Assembly (NCBI GenBank): GCA_028564705.1
Contig: JAPXFQ010001964.1
Span: 558,001-622,000, forward strand
DNA from: Apricaphanius iberus
Lineage: Eukaryota > Chordata > Actinopteri > Cyprinodontiformes > Aphaniidae
Direction of reading: 5' to 3'
Length of the DNA stretch: 64,000 nucleotides
Shown here: positions 46,431 through 58,400 of the stretch, piece by piece
How positions within the stretch are numbered: position 1 is the first letter of the stretch
Layout: the number at the start of each line of letters is the position of its first letter
Program-made: the position numbers and the translations under genes
Notes under the pieces: generated by a model
Database searches by the model: none
What the model saw: only the letters and a program-made list of their open reading frames with translations
What the model was told of the DNA's origin: nothing

Positions 46431-48450
46431 GTTTCTCTTCCACTCTGGAGTTGCTCCCGGTGAGAGGTGCCGAGCTGGGGTGGGCATGCTTGTTGCCCCC
46501 CATCTCGACACCTGTACGTTGGGGTTTACCCCGGTGAATGAGAGGGTAGCCTCCCTCCGCCTACGGGTGGGGGGACGGGTTTTGACTATTGTTTGTGCTT
46601 ATGCACCGAACAGTAGCTCAGATTACCCACCCTTCTTGGAGTCCTTGGAGGGGGTGCTGGAGAGTGCTCCTTGTGGGGACTCCCTCATTCTGCTGGGGGA
46701 CTTCAACGCTCACGTGGGCAATGACAGTGAGACCTGGAGAGGCGTGGTTGGGCGGTATGGCCCCTCTGATCTGAACCCGAGCGGTGTTTTGTTGTTGGAC
46801 TTCTGTGCTCGTCATGGATTGTCCATAACGAACACCATGTGTTCAAGCATAAGGGTGTTCATGTGTGCACTTGGCACCAGGACACCCTAGGCCGCAGCTC
46901 GATGATCGACCTGGTTGTCGTTTCATCGGACCTGCGGCCACACGTTTTGGACGCTCGGATGAAGAGAGGGGCAGAGCTATCCACAGACCACTACCTGGTG
47001 GTGAGTCGGCTCTGGTGGTGGGGGAGGACGCCGGACAGACCTGGCAGGCCCAAACGTGTTGTGAGCGTCTGGTGGGAATGTCTGGCGGAGTCTCCTGTCA
47101 GAAGGTGTTTCAACTCTCACCTCCAGCAGAACTTCAAACACGTCCCGGGGGAGGCGGGGGACATTGAGTCCGAATGGGCCATGTTCCGTGCCTCCATCGT
47201 CGAAGCGGCTGACCGTAGTTGTGGCCGTAAGGTAGTCGGTGCCTGTCACGGCGGCAACCCTCGAACCTGCTGGTGGACACCAACGGTGAGGGATGCTGTC
47301 AAGCTGAAGAAGGAGTCCTATCGGGCCTTTTTGATCTGTGGGACTCCGGAAGCAGCTGATAGGTACCGGCAGGCCAAACGGAGTGCGACTCGGATGGTTG
47401 CTGAGGCAAAAACTCGGGCATGGGTGGAATTTGGAGAGACCATGGAGAACGACTTCCGTATGGCTTCGAAGCGATTCTGGTCCACCATCCGGCGTCTCAG
47501 CAGGGGAAGCCGTCCGCCACCAACACTGTTTACAGTGGGGGCGGTATGCTGTTGACCTCAATGCGGGACGTTTTGGGTCGGTGGATGGAATACTTCGAAG
47601 ACCTCCTCAATCCCACCGACACGCCTTCCTGTTTGGAAGCAAAGTCTGAGGACTCTGGGACGGGCTCTCCAATCTCTGGTGCTGAAGTCACCGAGGTTGT
47701 TAAAAAGCTCCTTGGTGGCAAGACACCGGGGGTGGATGAGATTCAGCCGGAGTTCCTCAAGGCTCTGGATTCTGTAGGTCTGTGTTGGTTAGTGCGGCTC
47801 TGCAATATTGCGTGGACATCGGGGGCAGTTCCCTTGGATTGGCAGACCGGGGTGGTGGTCCCCCTCTTTAAAAAGGGGGACCACAGAGTGTGTTCCAACT
47901 ATAGGGGGATCACACTTCTGAGCCTCCTTAGTAGGTCTATTCGGGGGTTCTGGAGAGGAGGGTCCGACGGATAGTCGAATCTCGGATTCAGGAGGAACAA
48001 TGCGGTTTTCGTCCTGGCCGGTGAACACTGGACCAGCTCTACACCCTTGGCAGGGACCTGGAGGGTGCGTGGGAGTTCGCCCAACCGGTCTACATGTGCT
48101 TTGTGGACTTGGAGAAGGCGTTCGACCGTGTCCCTCGGGGTGTCCTGTCGGGGGTACTCCGGGAGTATGGGGTACCAGGCCCTTTGATACGGGCTGTTAG
48201 GTCCCTGTATGAACGGTGTCAGAGTCTGGTTCGCATTGCCGCCAGTAAGTCGGACTCGTTACCAGTGAGAGCTGGACTCCGCCAAGGTTGCCCTTAGTCA
48301 CCGGTCCTTTTCATAACGTTTATGGACAGGATTTCTAGGTGCAGCCAAGGCATGGAGGGGATCTGTTTTGGTGACCTCAGGATCGGGTCTGCTTTTCGCA
48401 GATGATGTGGTCTTGTTGGGTTCATCTGAACGTGATCTACAGCTCTGGTT
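46431..48450 (+). mobile_element. Non-LTR retrotransposon (LINE), dead 5'- and 3'-truncated copy
   Basis: Plus-strand reading frames give, in order, a [15 protein letters not shown] start, [15 protein letters not shown] (apurinic endonuclease motif), SMIDLVVVSSDLRP and STDHYLVVS (endonuclease C-terminal blocks), then reverse transcriptase blocks VVVPLFKKGDHRVCSNYRGI, MCFVDLEKAFDRVPRGV, RQGCP and LLFADDVVLLGSS. The frame changes at least three times (near 46850, 47500 and 47950) and a TAG replaces the Leu codon after RQGCP (48295-48297). It stops soon after FADD. The clade (RTE/L2/I-like) cannot be fixed from fragments. Confidence 0.88.
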
Positions 48451-48599
48451 GAACTTTGAAACAGTTTTCTATCTTGAAGATTAAATAATTTGCTTTGAAT
48501 TTGTGTACAAATGGACAGTTTAAAGGATTGCCCATGCAGCCATGAATGCACCGTAGGTGTGACCGTCGGCAACCTCAGCTCAGAGACAGCAGCCAAACA

Positions 48600-49251
48600 T
48601 AGCTGCGTTTCCATTACAAATATGCGCGAAACTTTATCGATATTGTCCAAGTGTCGAAAAAACACAATTTCGCATTTGCGGTGTTTCCATTCAACAACAA
48701 ACTCAGTTCAAATCACAAGTTTTCATGCGAGTAAGAAAAGTGGCGATAGATGTGAACATTTGAAGTAGATATATCTATATATATTCATATATTGCAAGCA
48801 CAGCACAAGCCGTCATTATCAGTGATAAGGAGGAGACGTGGATAGCTTGTAAAGGCATTGGAACGACAAACCCCTTGGGAGCGGTCTTGGTAAATGCTCG
48901 CGATTCTTTGTTGTTTTGAATCTAATATATTATTTATGCATTTATCAGGAACCAACTCAGTCGTTCGTGAACTCAAGCATGTTTTGCCATCTTTCTCCTC
49001 CTACTACTACTTCGCTCGTGGTAACATCCAGTTTTTGCTCATGTGACTGATGTGATGCGAACAAAGTGTTTCCATTGCTGTTTTGCGAAATATATTAATT
49101 TCAATATGCTCGAAAAAATACCTCATCCAAGCGCAAAAACTTTTTTTATCGAAAAGGCGAGTTTTTCGAAAGTGGCATACTGTTACCATTAGGAAAATGT
49201 ATTTTCGCAACGTCAATTTGCGCAATATAATGGGTAATGGAAACGCAGCTA
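48600..49251. mobile_element. MITE with perfect TAGCTGCGTTTCCATTA ends
   Basis: The first 18 bases TAGCTGCGTTTCCATTAC and the inverse of the last 18 are identical, bounded by TA on both sides (48600-48601 and 49250-49251), consistent with TA-targeted insertion. Both arms continue with TATGCGCGAAA / TTGCGCAAAT-like, TTCGCAA-rich subterminal repeats. 0.65 kb, non-coding. It sits at the 3' end of the LINE remnant. Confidence 0.75.
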
Positions 49252-49499
49252 GTGTGTGCGTTCATAAAACGGCAAATTTGATGTCTCGATATAATCTCGA
49301 TATAATCTCAATATAAAATATAACTGATGCAAATGATAGATTACTTTCCTTTTGGGTTGGTGCATGCTGTGGGCCATACCATCCTCAGCAAAAAGCCAAA
49401 TTTTCATTTGTTTTCAGTTCTTGATTTAAATCCCAATTTGACCAAAATTCACACACATGCACACAGATTAATACACACAATACGGTTTATTTAGTTTAA

Positions 49500-50190
49500 G
49501 GTCCAACAGGAATCGATACAATTTCCTGTCTTTCATAAAATCAATGATCATAAAGTCAGACTCTGGGCCATTAGATCTATAGAACTCCTCCATGGGTGTA
49601 TATTTAGTCAGATTGATTACTGCAACAGCATCTTCACAGGTCTACCTAAAAGGTCAACCAGACAGCTGCAGCTGACCCAGAACGCTGCTGCTGGCATCCT
49701 CATTAGAACCACGAAAGTAGAGCACATCACCACAGTTCTAAAGTCCTTCCACTAGCTCCCTGTAGCTCAGATAATAAACTTTAAAATTCTCCTACTGAAT
49801 GGCTTTAGTCCAAAATACATAAAGATCGGTTGTTGAATCAACTTTCCAGACTACTCAGGTCATCTAGTTCAAGTCTGCTCTGCATCTCAAGAATCAGAAC
49901 CAAACATGGAGATGCAGCTTCCAGTTTGTTTGCTCCTCTAATCTGGAACAAACTTCCAGAAAACTGCTAAACTGCTGCAACATAGAGTTCTTTTAAATAA
50001 GGCTAAAAACCATCTGTTTAAAGCTGCTTTTGGTCAATACTGTATACAACATCTAGCCTGGATTGCAGTTTTTCATTTCATCTATTTGGTCGCTGTAATG
50101 TCCTCTTTTCATTTGCTCATTGTCTTATGCTTTTCTCGTGTAAACTACTTTGAACTGCCCTGTTGCTGAAATGTGCTGCTCTAGTAAACT
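49500..50190 (+). repeat. CR1/L2-type LINE 3' fragment
   Basis: A plus-strand frame reads QIDYCNSIFTGLPKR, QLTQNAAAGILIRTTK and HITTVLKS, matching the conserved DYCNSLLxGLP ... QNAAARxLTxTxxxxHITPVLxxLHWLPV end of CR1/L2 reverse transcriptases. The Trp of the usual LHWLPV is a stop here (CAC TAG CTC at about 49752). It ends with a TTTGAACTGCCCTGTTGCTG tail. 5'-truncated and inactive. Confidence 0.75.
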
Positions 50191-50530
50191 TGACTTTAGC
50201 ACTCAGGGGATCTTAAATCAGGAGGTCATTTTCTGCTTGGGGACGTCTAGATCACATTGTCAGTGTAAAACAACACGTTGGCAGGCTAGTACCCAGTGGT
50301 TGTGTATGTTTGGGGAGCAGAAAAGGCGGACACCGCCTCTGGACACAGTTAACATCAGCCTTCTTTTCTGTGTTGTAATGCTTGTGAATGCAACTCTGAG
50401 TCATACCTCACCAGCTGGGAGAGTCTGAAGGATCTAAATGGAAACTGTCCAGGTTAGTATTCTGAACACACAGACATTCCTTTAGATTCTTAAGTTGCTT
50501 GATATTTTGACTCTAGAAGAAATCCAACTA

Positions 50531-51517
50531 TCAATTCAATTCACTTTTATTGATATAGCACCAATTTACAACAAATGTCATCTCAAGGTACTTTACAACA
50601 AAAGTAATTTCAATGCAATTACAGAAACATTTCAATCACTTAAGTTTTCTATGTAAGGAATCCCAGCAGATTGCGTTGAGTCATCGACATGAGGTTGCGC
50701 CCAGACACCATGCTGATCCACTTCAATTGTTCTTTATGTTATTTTTTTATGATTCATACTCGAGATTCATTGGAAGACGATGGATACCATCTGACATAGT
50801 TGGAGCAGTGGCGAAGCAAGAAAATGCTTTTCAGGTGGGCCATACAAATTTTGAAATTAAAGTTGTTTGTAAGTTCCACTGTTGCTTCAAGTGATAGTCT
50901 GGACTTTGTGAGAAAAAAGAGAGAGAGGGACATGATTTGAAAAAAAAACGACCCAAGCTCCCCTCCCCCTCCCTATCTGATCGGTCTTGAAGCTGTGCCT
51001 ACTTTTCCGTGCATGTGCCAGGTCAATGGGCCAAGACGTGCGGAGGAGAGAGAGAAAACAACCAGAGTGTCAACAATGGAGTTATTGGAGGTGAGGATGC
51101 TTTTTTGGTTTCAAATTGGTATCTTCTGCTCTTGAGCTGAGTGTTGATCCATGGCTGCGCTCGAGACTTAATGGCAGATGCTTGATTTGGAGGCTCCTTG
51201 TAAACAGAAAACTGAGCATGCGCGCAGTTACGAGCACACAACGTTTGTGATGATTGACAGCCCTTGGCATCACTTGATTGGCTCAAGTGGACGGCACAGT
51301 GGCTTCTGAGCCATAGCTGAGATACGGGAAGGCGGGACTTACCCATAATGTTATAATTCATAAAATTACTTATTTTATATAAACATTTAAGGCCAGGAGG
51401 TCAATTTAATACAATTCTTAAAATTTGTAATTCATTCAGTTGTAAAGTGCCTTGAGATGACATCTGTTGTGAAATGGCGCTATATAAATAAACTGAATTG
51501 AATTGAATTGAATTGAA
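50531..51517. repeat. Two opposed copies of one retroelement tail
   Basis: 50531-50603 (AATTCACTTTTATTGATATA... CATCTCAAGGTACTTTA) is the inverse of 51440-51517 (TTGTAAAGTGCCTTGAGATG... ATAAATAAACTGAATTG, ending in TTGAA repeats). The 0.84 kb between them shows no conserved coding frame. Either a head-to-head pair of SINE/LINE tails or the ends of one composite element. Confidence 0.55.
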
Positions 51518-54179
51518 ATTTAGAGATCCAGACTATAACTTTCAGTAGATTTTTCTGTACACATCAGAAACTGCCAGCAAGTTTTAAACAAACAGCTAAG
51601 AAGCAAGTATGCTACTCTGACACTACAAAGTGTAAACATACCAATATGGCCACTGTCAGATAACCAATGCTTTATTTGTTCCCTGATGGGTTAATATTAA
51701 GGCAGCTTACTCAGCAGACAGTAAAATTTAGAAGCTGTTAATCATGTTGCCTCATGGCACCATTTATGCTAACTACAGATATTAACAGAAGTTAAAGGGG
51801 GCGCAATCATCTACTGTAGCTTCTGTGTGCTCACCGATTGGTCAGCTTTTTCTACGGCTTATATGGAAAATGTAGTAGCAGTGTGTTTCAAAGAAAACTA
51901 CCTGTACTTACAGTTTTTTAAATAAATGTACATTGTCATTTTTAATTGTGTTTAATGCATGGAACTGCACTTTATTGGATTTGTCTAGAATGCTTAGCTC
52001 GTGATCCTAATATTTTCAATAAAATTTATTAGACTTATCCTTCACCCGAATCCTTAGTATTTACTACATGCTACGTAGTAACTACTACTGGACCGTTGAT
52101 GTAGTAAATAGTGTGTAGGAAACGAGCATGAAATCAGACGTACTGCTCCACCATCTTGCATGCCCTTTGACCCAGATGTTTACGTTACGTGAGGTTGCCT
52201 GTAGTCCCGTTAAACAGTAACTTATTAACTTAAATGTTTAATCAGTTGTCATAAAACAATTAAAGTAATCAGTAACATCGCTACACTTTAAAATTATTAC
52301 GCCGAAATTGTAGCGGTGTTCAGTGACAGTTCCTCGGCAGCCGAGGTCACTCTTCTACGATTATGGGGCTTCCGCTGCATTGTGGAATAGCGTAGCATCC
52401 ACCGGCTGCTTAATATGATGGTAGTACACATCCGGGAACTTTATGCTTACCACTCCAATCCATTCTGGAGATTCGGATCTAATCCATTGCTCACATACTC
52501 CTTTTCGCCTGCTACATAGCAAGCGCAGTTGAGGTATTCGGATGCAGCCTTGGTTACATAGAGATATCTCACAGCTACCCCTAGCTTGTCTGGAAGGTTT
52601 GAAAGGTATGTTATTTAAAGGTACAATATTTAATATTGATATCTTGTGGTCAAATTGGAGTACTGAAGTCCATGAAGAAAAACAACATAGTTTTCTCTCA
52701 GTCCCTTAACCCCTCCCTTTTGTGAATTTCATGGAGAGTTGGAAATTACTAATCGGACAGAAAATATATGATGACGAGTGAAGATGAGTTATACCCAGTA
52801 AGTTGATAAGTCGATGCACTGTCTAATGTTGAAGACTTGGCAACCTTATGGTTTCACATGATTTTCCCCAAACCAGGAAATATGGTTGCAGGACAGATAT
52901 TATAAACAATGACTACGTGGTGTAGCAGCATTTTCAAAATTAAGAAAACTTACAACGACCCTGCTGGCTGAGATTGAAATCTGTTTCAATGTAACCTTCC
53001 TTCCAACAGGGTTGGGACATTAGACTGTTGTGTGATTAATTCACTGTAACATTCTTACATATTGCACCTTTAAAACAGCCAATGACAGCAAGTCTTGCAA
53101 AGATGCAAGTGTCACCTCCAGTTTTGTTCTTTTATTTTATACTGACTGATGCCATGTCCACAAATACGGAGACACGTAAACTCAGATTTTCGGTACCAAA
53201 AGATAATCTTTCTAAAAACTTCGGTCAAAGTGAAGATCTGCGTTTCCAGTGTCTGCGTGTGAACAGATGAAACCGGAGTTTTAAAGTCCCATAACTCGAA
53301 GAAAAATGCTCCAACATGACTTGTGCGACATGTGTTTCAGTAACAGCATTTCTGTCCTCGGAGCTGCATTTGCATTATTGATTATCAAAACGCTGTTTGC
53401 TGGCTTGTTTTTACCAGCTCTATCACTGCTGTATGTAGAAGTTAAAGAGTAGAAAGTTATTCTGAGAGGATAGGATTTGGGAGAACTACTGTCCCCAACA
53501 GGTGTGGCATGGCTATGACTGTGCTTAAAAACGGACTTATCAGGTTATGTGTGGATGGAGATTTTTTTTTTTTTTTTCACGAGTGGGAGAAAATATTTGT
53601 TTTTTTAAATCCCAGCTACGTGTGTATACGGCCTAACATCCCTCAAAGTGAATCAGAATTATATGTATGATTTGTTTCTAATTTCTTTTGAGAAAGTCAT
53701 TTATTTCTGTGAGCCTAGGACCCCCCAGGACCTCCCATAGCCACACCCCTGATTTGGAGTCAAACTGGAGATGTGTTCATCTCTGTTCCACACTGGAAAT
53801 TGGGTTAAATACTGTAAAAATCAATTCAAACAGTCTCTTGATTTTTCTGATTAAAACTTATACATTTAGATTTTGGTTTCCTAAAACAGAAAACATTTAC
53901 CCTGATGGGCTGCATCTATGGATACATTTAAATTACTTTTCTTAAAAAAGTGTCTTGAGATAACATCGTTTATAAATTGGTGCTACATGAATAAAATCAA
54001 CATTAACCTGACAACCTACCAACATTTCAACCAGTGAGATTAGTTTACTTTACTGTAAAGACAAACTGTGAGTTTTCAGGTTGTTTGTAAAACATTGATT
54101 TATTTTCCTGGTCTTTTTTGACACAGTGGGAAAATAATGCACAAAACAGTTAATAAAAAAATAACTAAAAGAAAGACTC
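51518..54179. other. Intergenic between lipase and map7d2
   Basis: 2.7 kb, repeat-like in places. 53940-53998 is another copy of the TGTCTTGAGATAACATC tail. 53140-53640 is a dispersed repeat with a 16-T run near 53562. No coding sequence seen. Confidence 0.4.
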
Positions 54180-55387
54180 TTTATTTGCCACTCAGTTGGT
54201 CCACAGTCACATATACATATCACACATAACGTCCCCTGGTCTTCTGAACAGGTTCACATAGATCAGATTAGATAGATTCCTCTGTGTTGCAGACAAACAT
54301 CACTGCAGCAGCGGGAATGTTAGGTCGACAGCTCCCAGCCTGCAGCTTCCTCTGATGGATGTTAACTCTCATCTTTAAAAGGAGCTGCAGATTAAAAATA
54401 GTCATAGCTGCTGAGAAAAAGGCACAGACAGAAGAAACGATTTTTTTTATAACCCAGAAACAGAATTTTACAGTTTCAGATAATAAAAAAGCAACATGAC
54501 TTCCGATTTATGACTTCAAAATGTTCTTGATTTACAGCAGCACTAAGCTCCTACAAAAACCAGATACATCCAAACCTGAAACAGTACAAAATGAAGGAGT
54601 TAAATGTTTGTTCATTAAGACATTTTCCTGCAGCTTTTGTGTTTTCACTGGTTTTCCACACCTAAATGCAAGCTCCTTTAGGAGTTTTCTTCCTGCAGTA
54701 ACATCTTCCACACTGAAGAGTGTAGAATGATGTGTTCACTGATCAGAAAAATATGTGATTTGTGATTTTTCCAACAGGCTAGTTACTTTAAAGGGTGGAC
54801 TCAAGCTACAAATTGTCACCAACTAAATTTAATTTATTTTACTGGACGAGCTGCGGGAATAAGACTACCTAAAGATCCATTTCTAAACATGTTCTTTACT
54901 AAGTTACATTGTTGAGAGAAAAATAGGTTAATTACTTAAGTTTAGGTGTTTAAAATCAAAGTTAAAGCCCGATAATAAGTAAGGCTGGCTGCTTGGGAGA
55001 AAAATATAAAGTAATGTGGCCTGGTTAATGATTAGGATGCAATATAATGAATACGTAATTATTAATTAAGTAGGTGGGCCTGTAATGCGTTCCTGTCAGT
55101 CCTCTTTTTTGAATAGATCTCTATAGTCTATGACGCAGCCACTGATCAACGATCCCAGATGAGCTGAAGCTGGTCATCAAGGTTCATCAAGTCAACTGAT
55201 GATTCTCTGTCTCAGCAGAATCTCTAATCGGTCCTCTGTTGTCCGGTTCCTGGAGTAATCCACAGCGGCGCTGGTCATCGTCAGCTGGAGCCGTGCGCTG
55301 AGGTCCGGTTGCAACCCGAATGCAGTCGGGACTCTGGTTTCAGACAGACACGTTTCCAGGGAAGAGGAGGTTGGTCTGGGTTTGGCG
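54180..55387 (-). other. Probable 3' UTR of the lipase gene
   Basis: About 1.2 kb after the stop with few obvious repeats. It ends at AATAAA (54180-54185, minus strand) followed by a U-rich downstream stretch, a plausible polyadenylation site. A 70-codon open frame at 55192-55404 overlaps the stop exon and has no recognisable domain. Confidence 0.4.
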
Positions 55388-55472
55388 TCAGAGACGAGAC
55401 TCACAGGGCAGAGGTCTGAATGCCACCTCCATGTTCTCCTCCATGATGATGTCGAAACGGCACATCACTGGC
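55388..55472 (-). CDS. liph: Lipase terminal exon
   Basis: 85 nt, phase 2 to TGA. Encodes [20 protein letters not shown] and ends LPCESRL, matching the LIPH C terminus (CRYDLVLMENVETSFRP). The acceptor is a NAGNAG (CCCAGCAG). Using the first AG (exon from 55475) adds one Ser. The second gives the better match PDRPxxCR. Confidence 0.88.
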
Positions 55473-58400
55473 CTGCTGGGAAACCCGTCATAATGGTCAG
55501 AACAACAGTTACCAGCATTTTACCTCTTGGAAATACACTGACTGGAAACTATTAAACCCATGTTCATAATTAGGTTTAATCATTTGGTTGTTTCTATCCA
55601 TTGGAGGAATAACAGGTCTGACTATGATTATTCTGAATTTAAATATTCCTATTTTTGGGTTAGTCAGAAAACTTTCCTCTCAGGCCGTTTCTCTCAGAAT
55701 TCTGACTTATCTCAGAACTCAGATTTTTCTACATAATTCAGATTTTGTCTCCCTCAAAATTCAGACTTTTTCCCCTCAACATTCTGATTTTCTTTCCCCT
55801 CAGGATTTTAATATTGTTATCAGAATTAAGATTTTTTTTGTTTAGAAAGTTTTTTCCCCCTTAAATTCTGATACTTTTTTCCTTTGAATAGTTTTTTTTC
55901 CTCAGAATTCTAATTTTTAGATTATTTTCTTAAAATGCTGACATTTTTCCCAGAATTTAGATTTTTTTCGCTCAAAATTTAGATTTCTTTCCTTTATCAA
56001 AAACATTTTTCCTCAAAATTGAGATTTTTTTTCTCTGAATTCTGATTTTATTTCCTCACAATTAGTTTTTTCCTCCCAAAACTTAGATTAAAAAAAAAAT
56101 TCTGATATTTTTTCTTATAATTCTTTTTTTTCCCTCTCAAAAATTAGATATTTTTTCCCTTTTAATTTCATTTTTTTCCTCTGAATTCTGATATCCCCCC
56201 CACAATTAAAAGTTTTCCACTTGAAATTTAATATTCTTTTTTCTTTTTATGATAATTAATATCTTAGGTTTAATTTAACATCTGTTCTTCTCTTCCTTTT
56301 TTGGCAATTTTTATAAAAAGTAATCTAATAAAAATAATTGATTTTAAATGGTCTGAACAGAAATGTTCAGCAGTTATGTTTAATGTAATGGAACATCCAT
56401 AACAGTAAAACATCAGGTTGATGTAAAAACTATTACAGCTGAAGCACCGTTTATCACACAGACCATCAGCTGCTGTTTTCTTAATATTAAAATGCATAAA
56501 AAAGCCCCTTTTAGACCATGAGGTGACGCTCCTGAGCTCTGACCTGTCAGGACGCTCCAACGGTGTGAAGCGGATTCTCAGCAGCCTGATTTTGTAGCGA
56601 GGTCCGATGATGTTCCCGGTGTTGATTCTCAGGGAGATCTTCTGGACGTTCTGCAGGTCCTCGTCGAACTGGGCCAGCAGCCGAGTGGAGGTGTACTGCT
56701 CGAACCGCAGCAGCTTACTGCCAGAGAAGGTCAGCATTAGATCTGAACGCTAACCGGAGAGATCTAGAAGCTGTGAGCGGCAGGTCTCGGTCCAATTACA
56801 CGGCCAGATTTAAAGAGGAGCGATAAAAGCAAACGAGGCGGATTAGCAGAGCTATTTAACTACTGATGGCGTGGTCCAGGACTCGTTACACTGCCTGGAT
56901 AGTGAGCAGTTAGCATGTCACGATGGTCATGAAACCATCATACAGCAACAGTCTTCAGTCAGAGTCTTCTTCAGACTATCTGCAAGACTGACTGCTACAG
57001 GAGAGTCTTCCAGTCCACAGCATCACCATCCACAATTACTCTGAGTTAATAAGGTTGTTTTTAATACGCTGACTTTTTATGTCAGTATTTCTCAACCGGG
57101 GTTGCGTAGACCCCGACTGGTCCATGGCGTAATTGCATGGGGTCCATGGTAACAAAATACATATTTTCTAAAAAGATCCTCTGACATTTTGTAGAAATAG
57201 ATTATCATTTTTACTCAAATATGACCGTGACCTTTAGCTACCTAAACTACAGAAGATAACGTGGCCTTGTTATTCTCTTTCACAAGTGTAATTCATTGTA
57301 CAGGTGCTGGTCATAAAATTAGAACACTATAAAAAAAAAAGTAAAATTCTGTTACATATTTCTGAAAGCTGCTGCATATTTATACAATATTTTAAAGAAA
57401 TATGTATGTAATAATATGTTACATACATATTCCCGCCCCCAATAAATGCTGAAATTGAACAGAGACTAGAGTTGTTAGAATTTATGAAAATGTGAATATT
57501 TCATGTGAATATTTCAATATTACTCCATTTGATTTTGTTTTGGTGTAGGTTATTTAAAGAACATATTTTTAACATTTTTGTGTAGTAAGTTTCTTTTTAG
57601 TCGACTGTGGTCGACTAAGTATTTCTTTGGTTGACTACAGCCCTAACCTTTAAATTTAGGAAAAATGTGAAGTAATTTTTAATATTTGTATTATTTTTAT
57701 ATTACCTTTTTTACAATCTGATGCTTTATTTCAACCTTTCTATTTTGTTCTAGCTTTAGATTGTCTCAGCTAATATCACCAATGACCTCTGATTGATTTT
57801 CCTGGAAACTGTGTAAATATGCCAAGGAGCTGCTGCTGATTACTGTTTTTGTTCTGAAAATTACAACTGAAAGTTTATATTTGCTTCAAACAATGAATTT
57901 AAAAGACAGCAGTTTCTGTAATGGGACTCACTGGTCTATCCGGGCCTCTGTGAAGTTCCTGCCGCTGTGCAGACGGATATAGACGACCCCCCAACGCAGG
58001 TACTGGTTCCATGTCACCATGTCCACTCTGTAGCTCAGCTCTGCCATCCAGAGGACACACAGAGTGTTACAGTTCGGCCAGATTAAAAACCAGCCTGCAC
58101 AAAAACGTTAGCGGCAGACTCTCACTCTGGTAGGGCAGGGCGGCGGTGGTGCTGAAGAAGACCTTGGTCTGTCCGAGCTTCACCAGAGCATCTCTCCACT
58201 GGCTGACGTTGTAGCCTGAAACCAGGAGGCAGACGGAGCTTCAGAGACTTAGAGGTTTAGTCAAAATTACAGGGGTCTCCTAAAGTATTCACTCCCCTTA
58301 AGCTTTTCCACAGTTTTTCAGGTTACAACCGCTTAACTTCAGTGCTTTCATTAGGAGGTGATTGACTTTTTTTTATTATTGTCCTTCATTTCGACAAAAA

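Noticed and set aside
46977..47561. 194-codon minus-strand frame
   Set aside because: Antisense of the LINE endonuclease region; the plus frames carry the real motifs.
55192..55404. 70-codon minus-strand frame after the lipase stop
   Set aside because: The terminal exon already ends with the conserved C terminus; this frame is different and has no domain.
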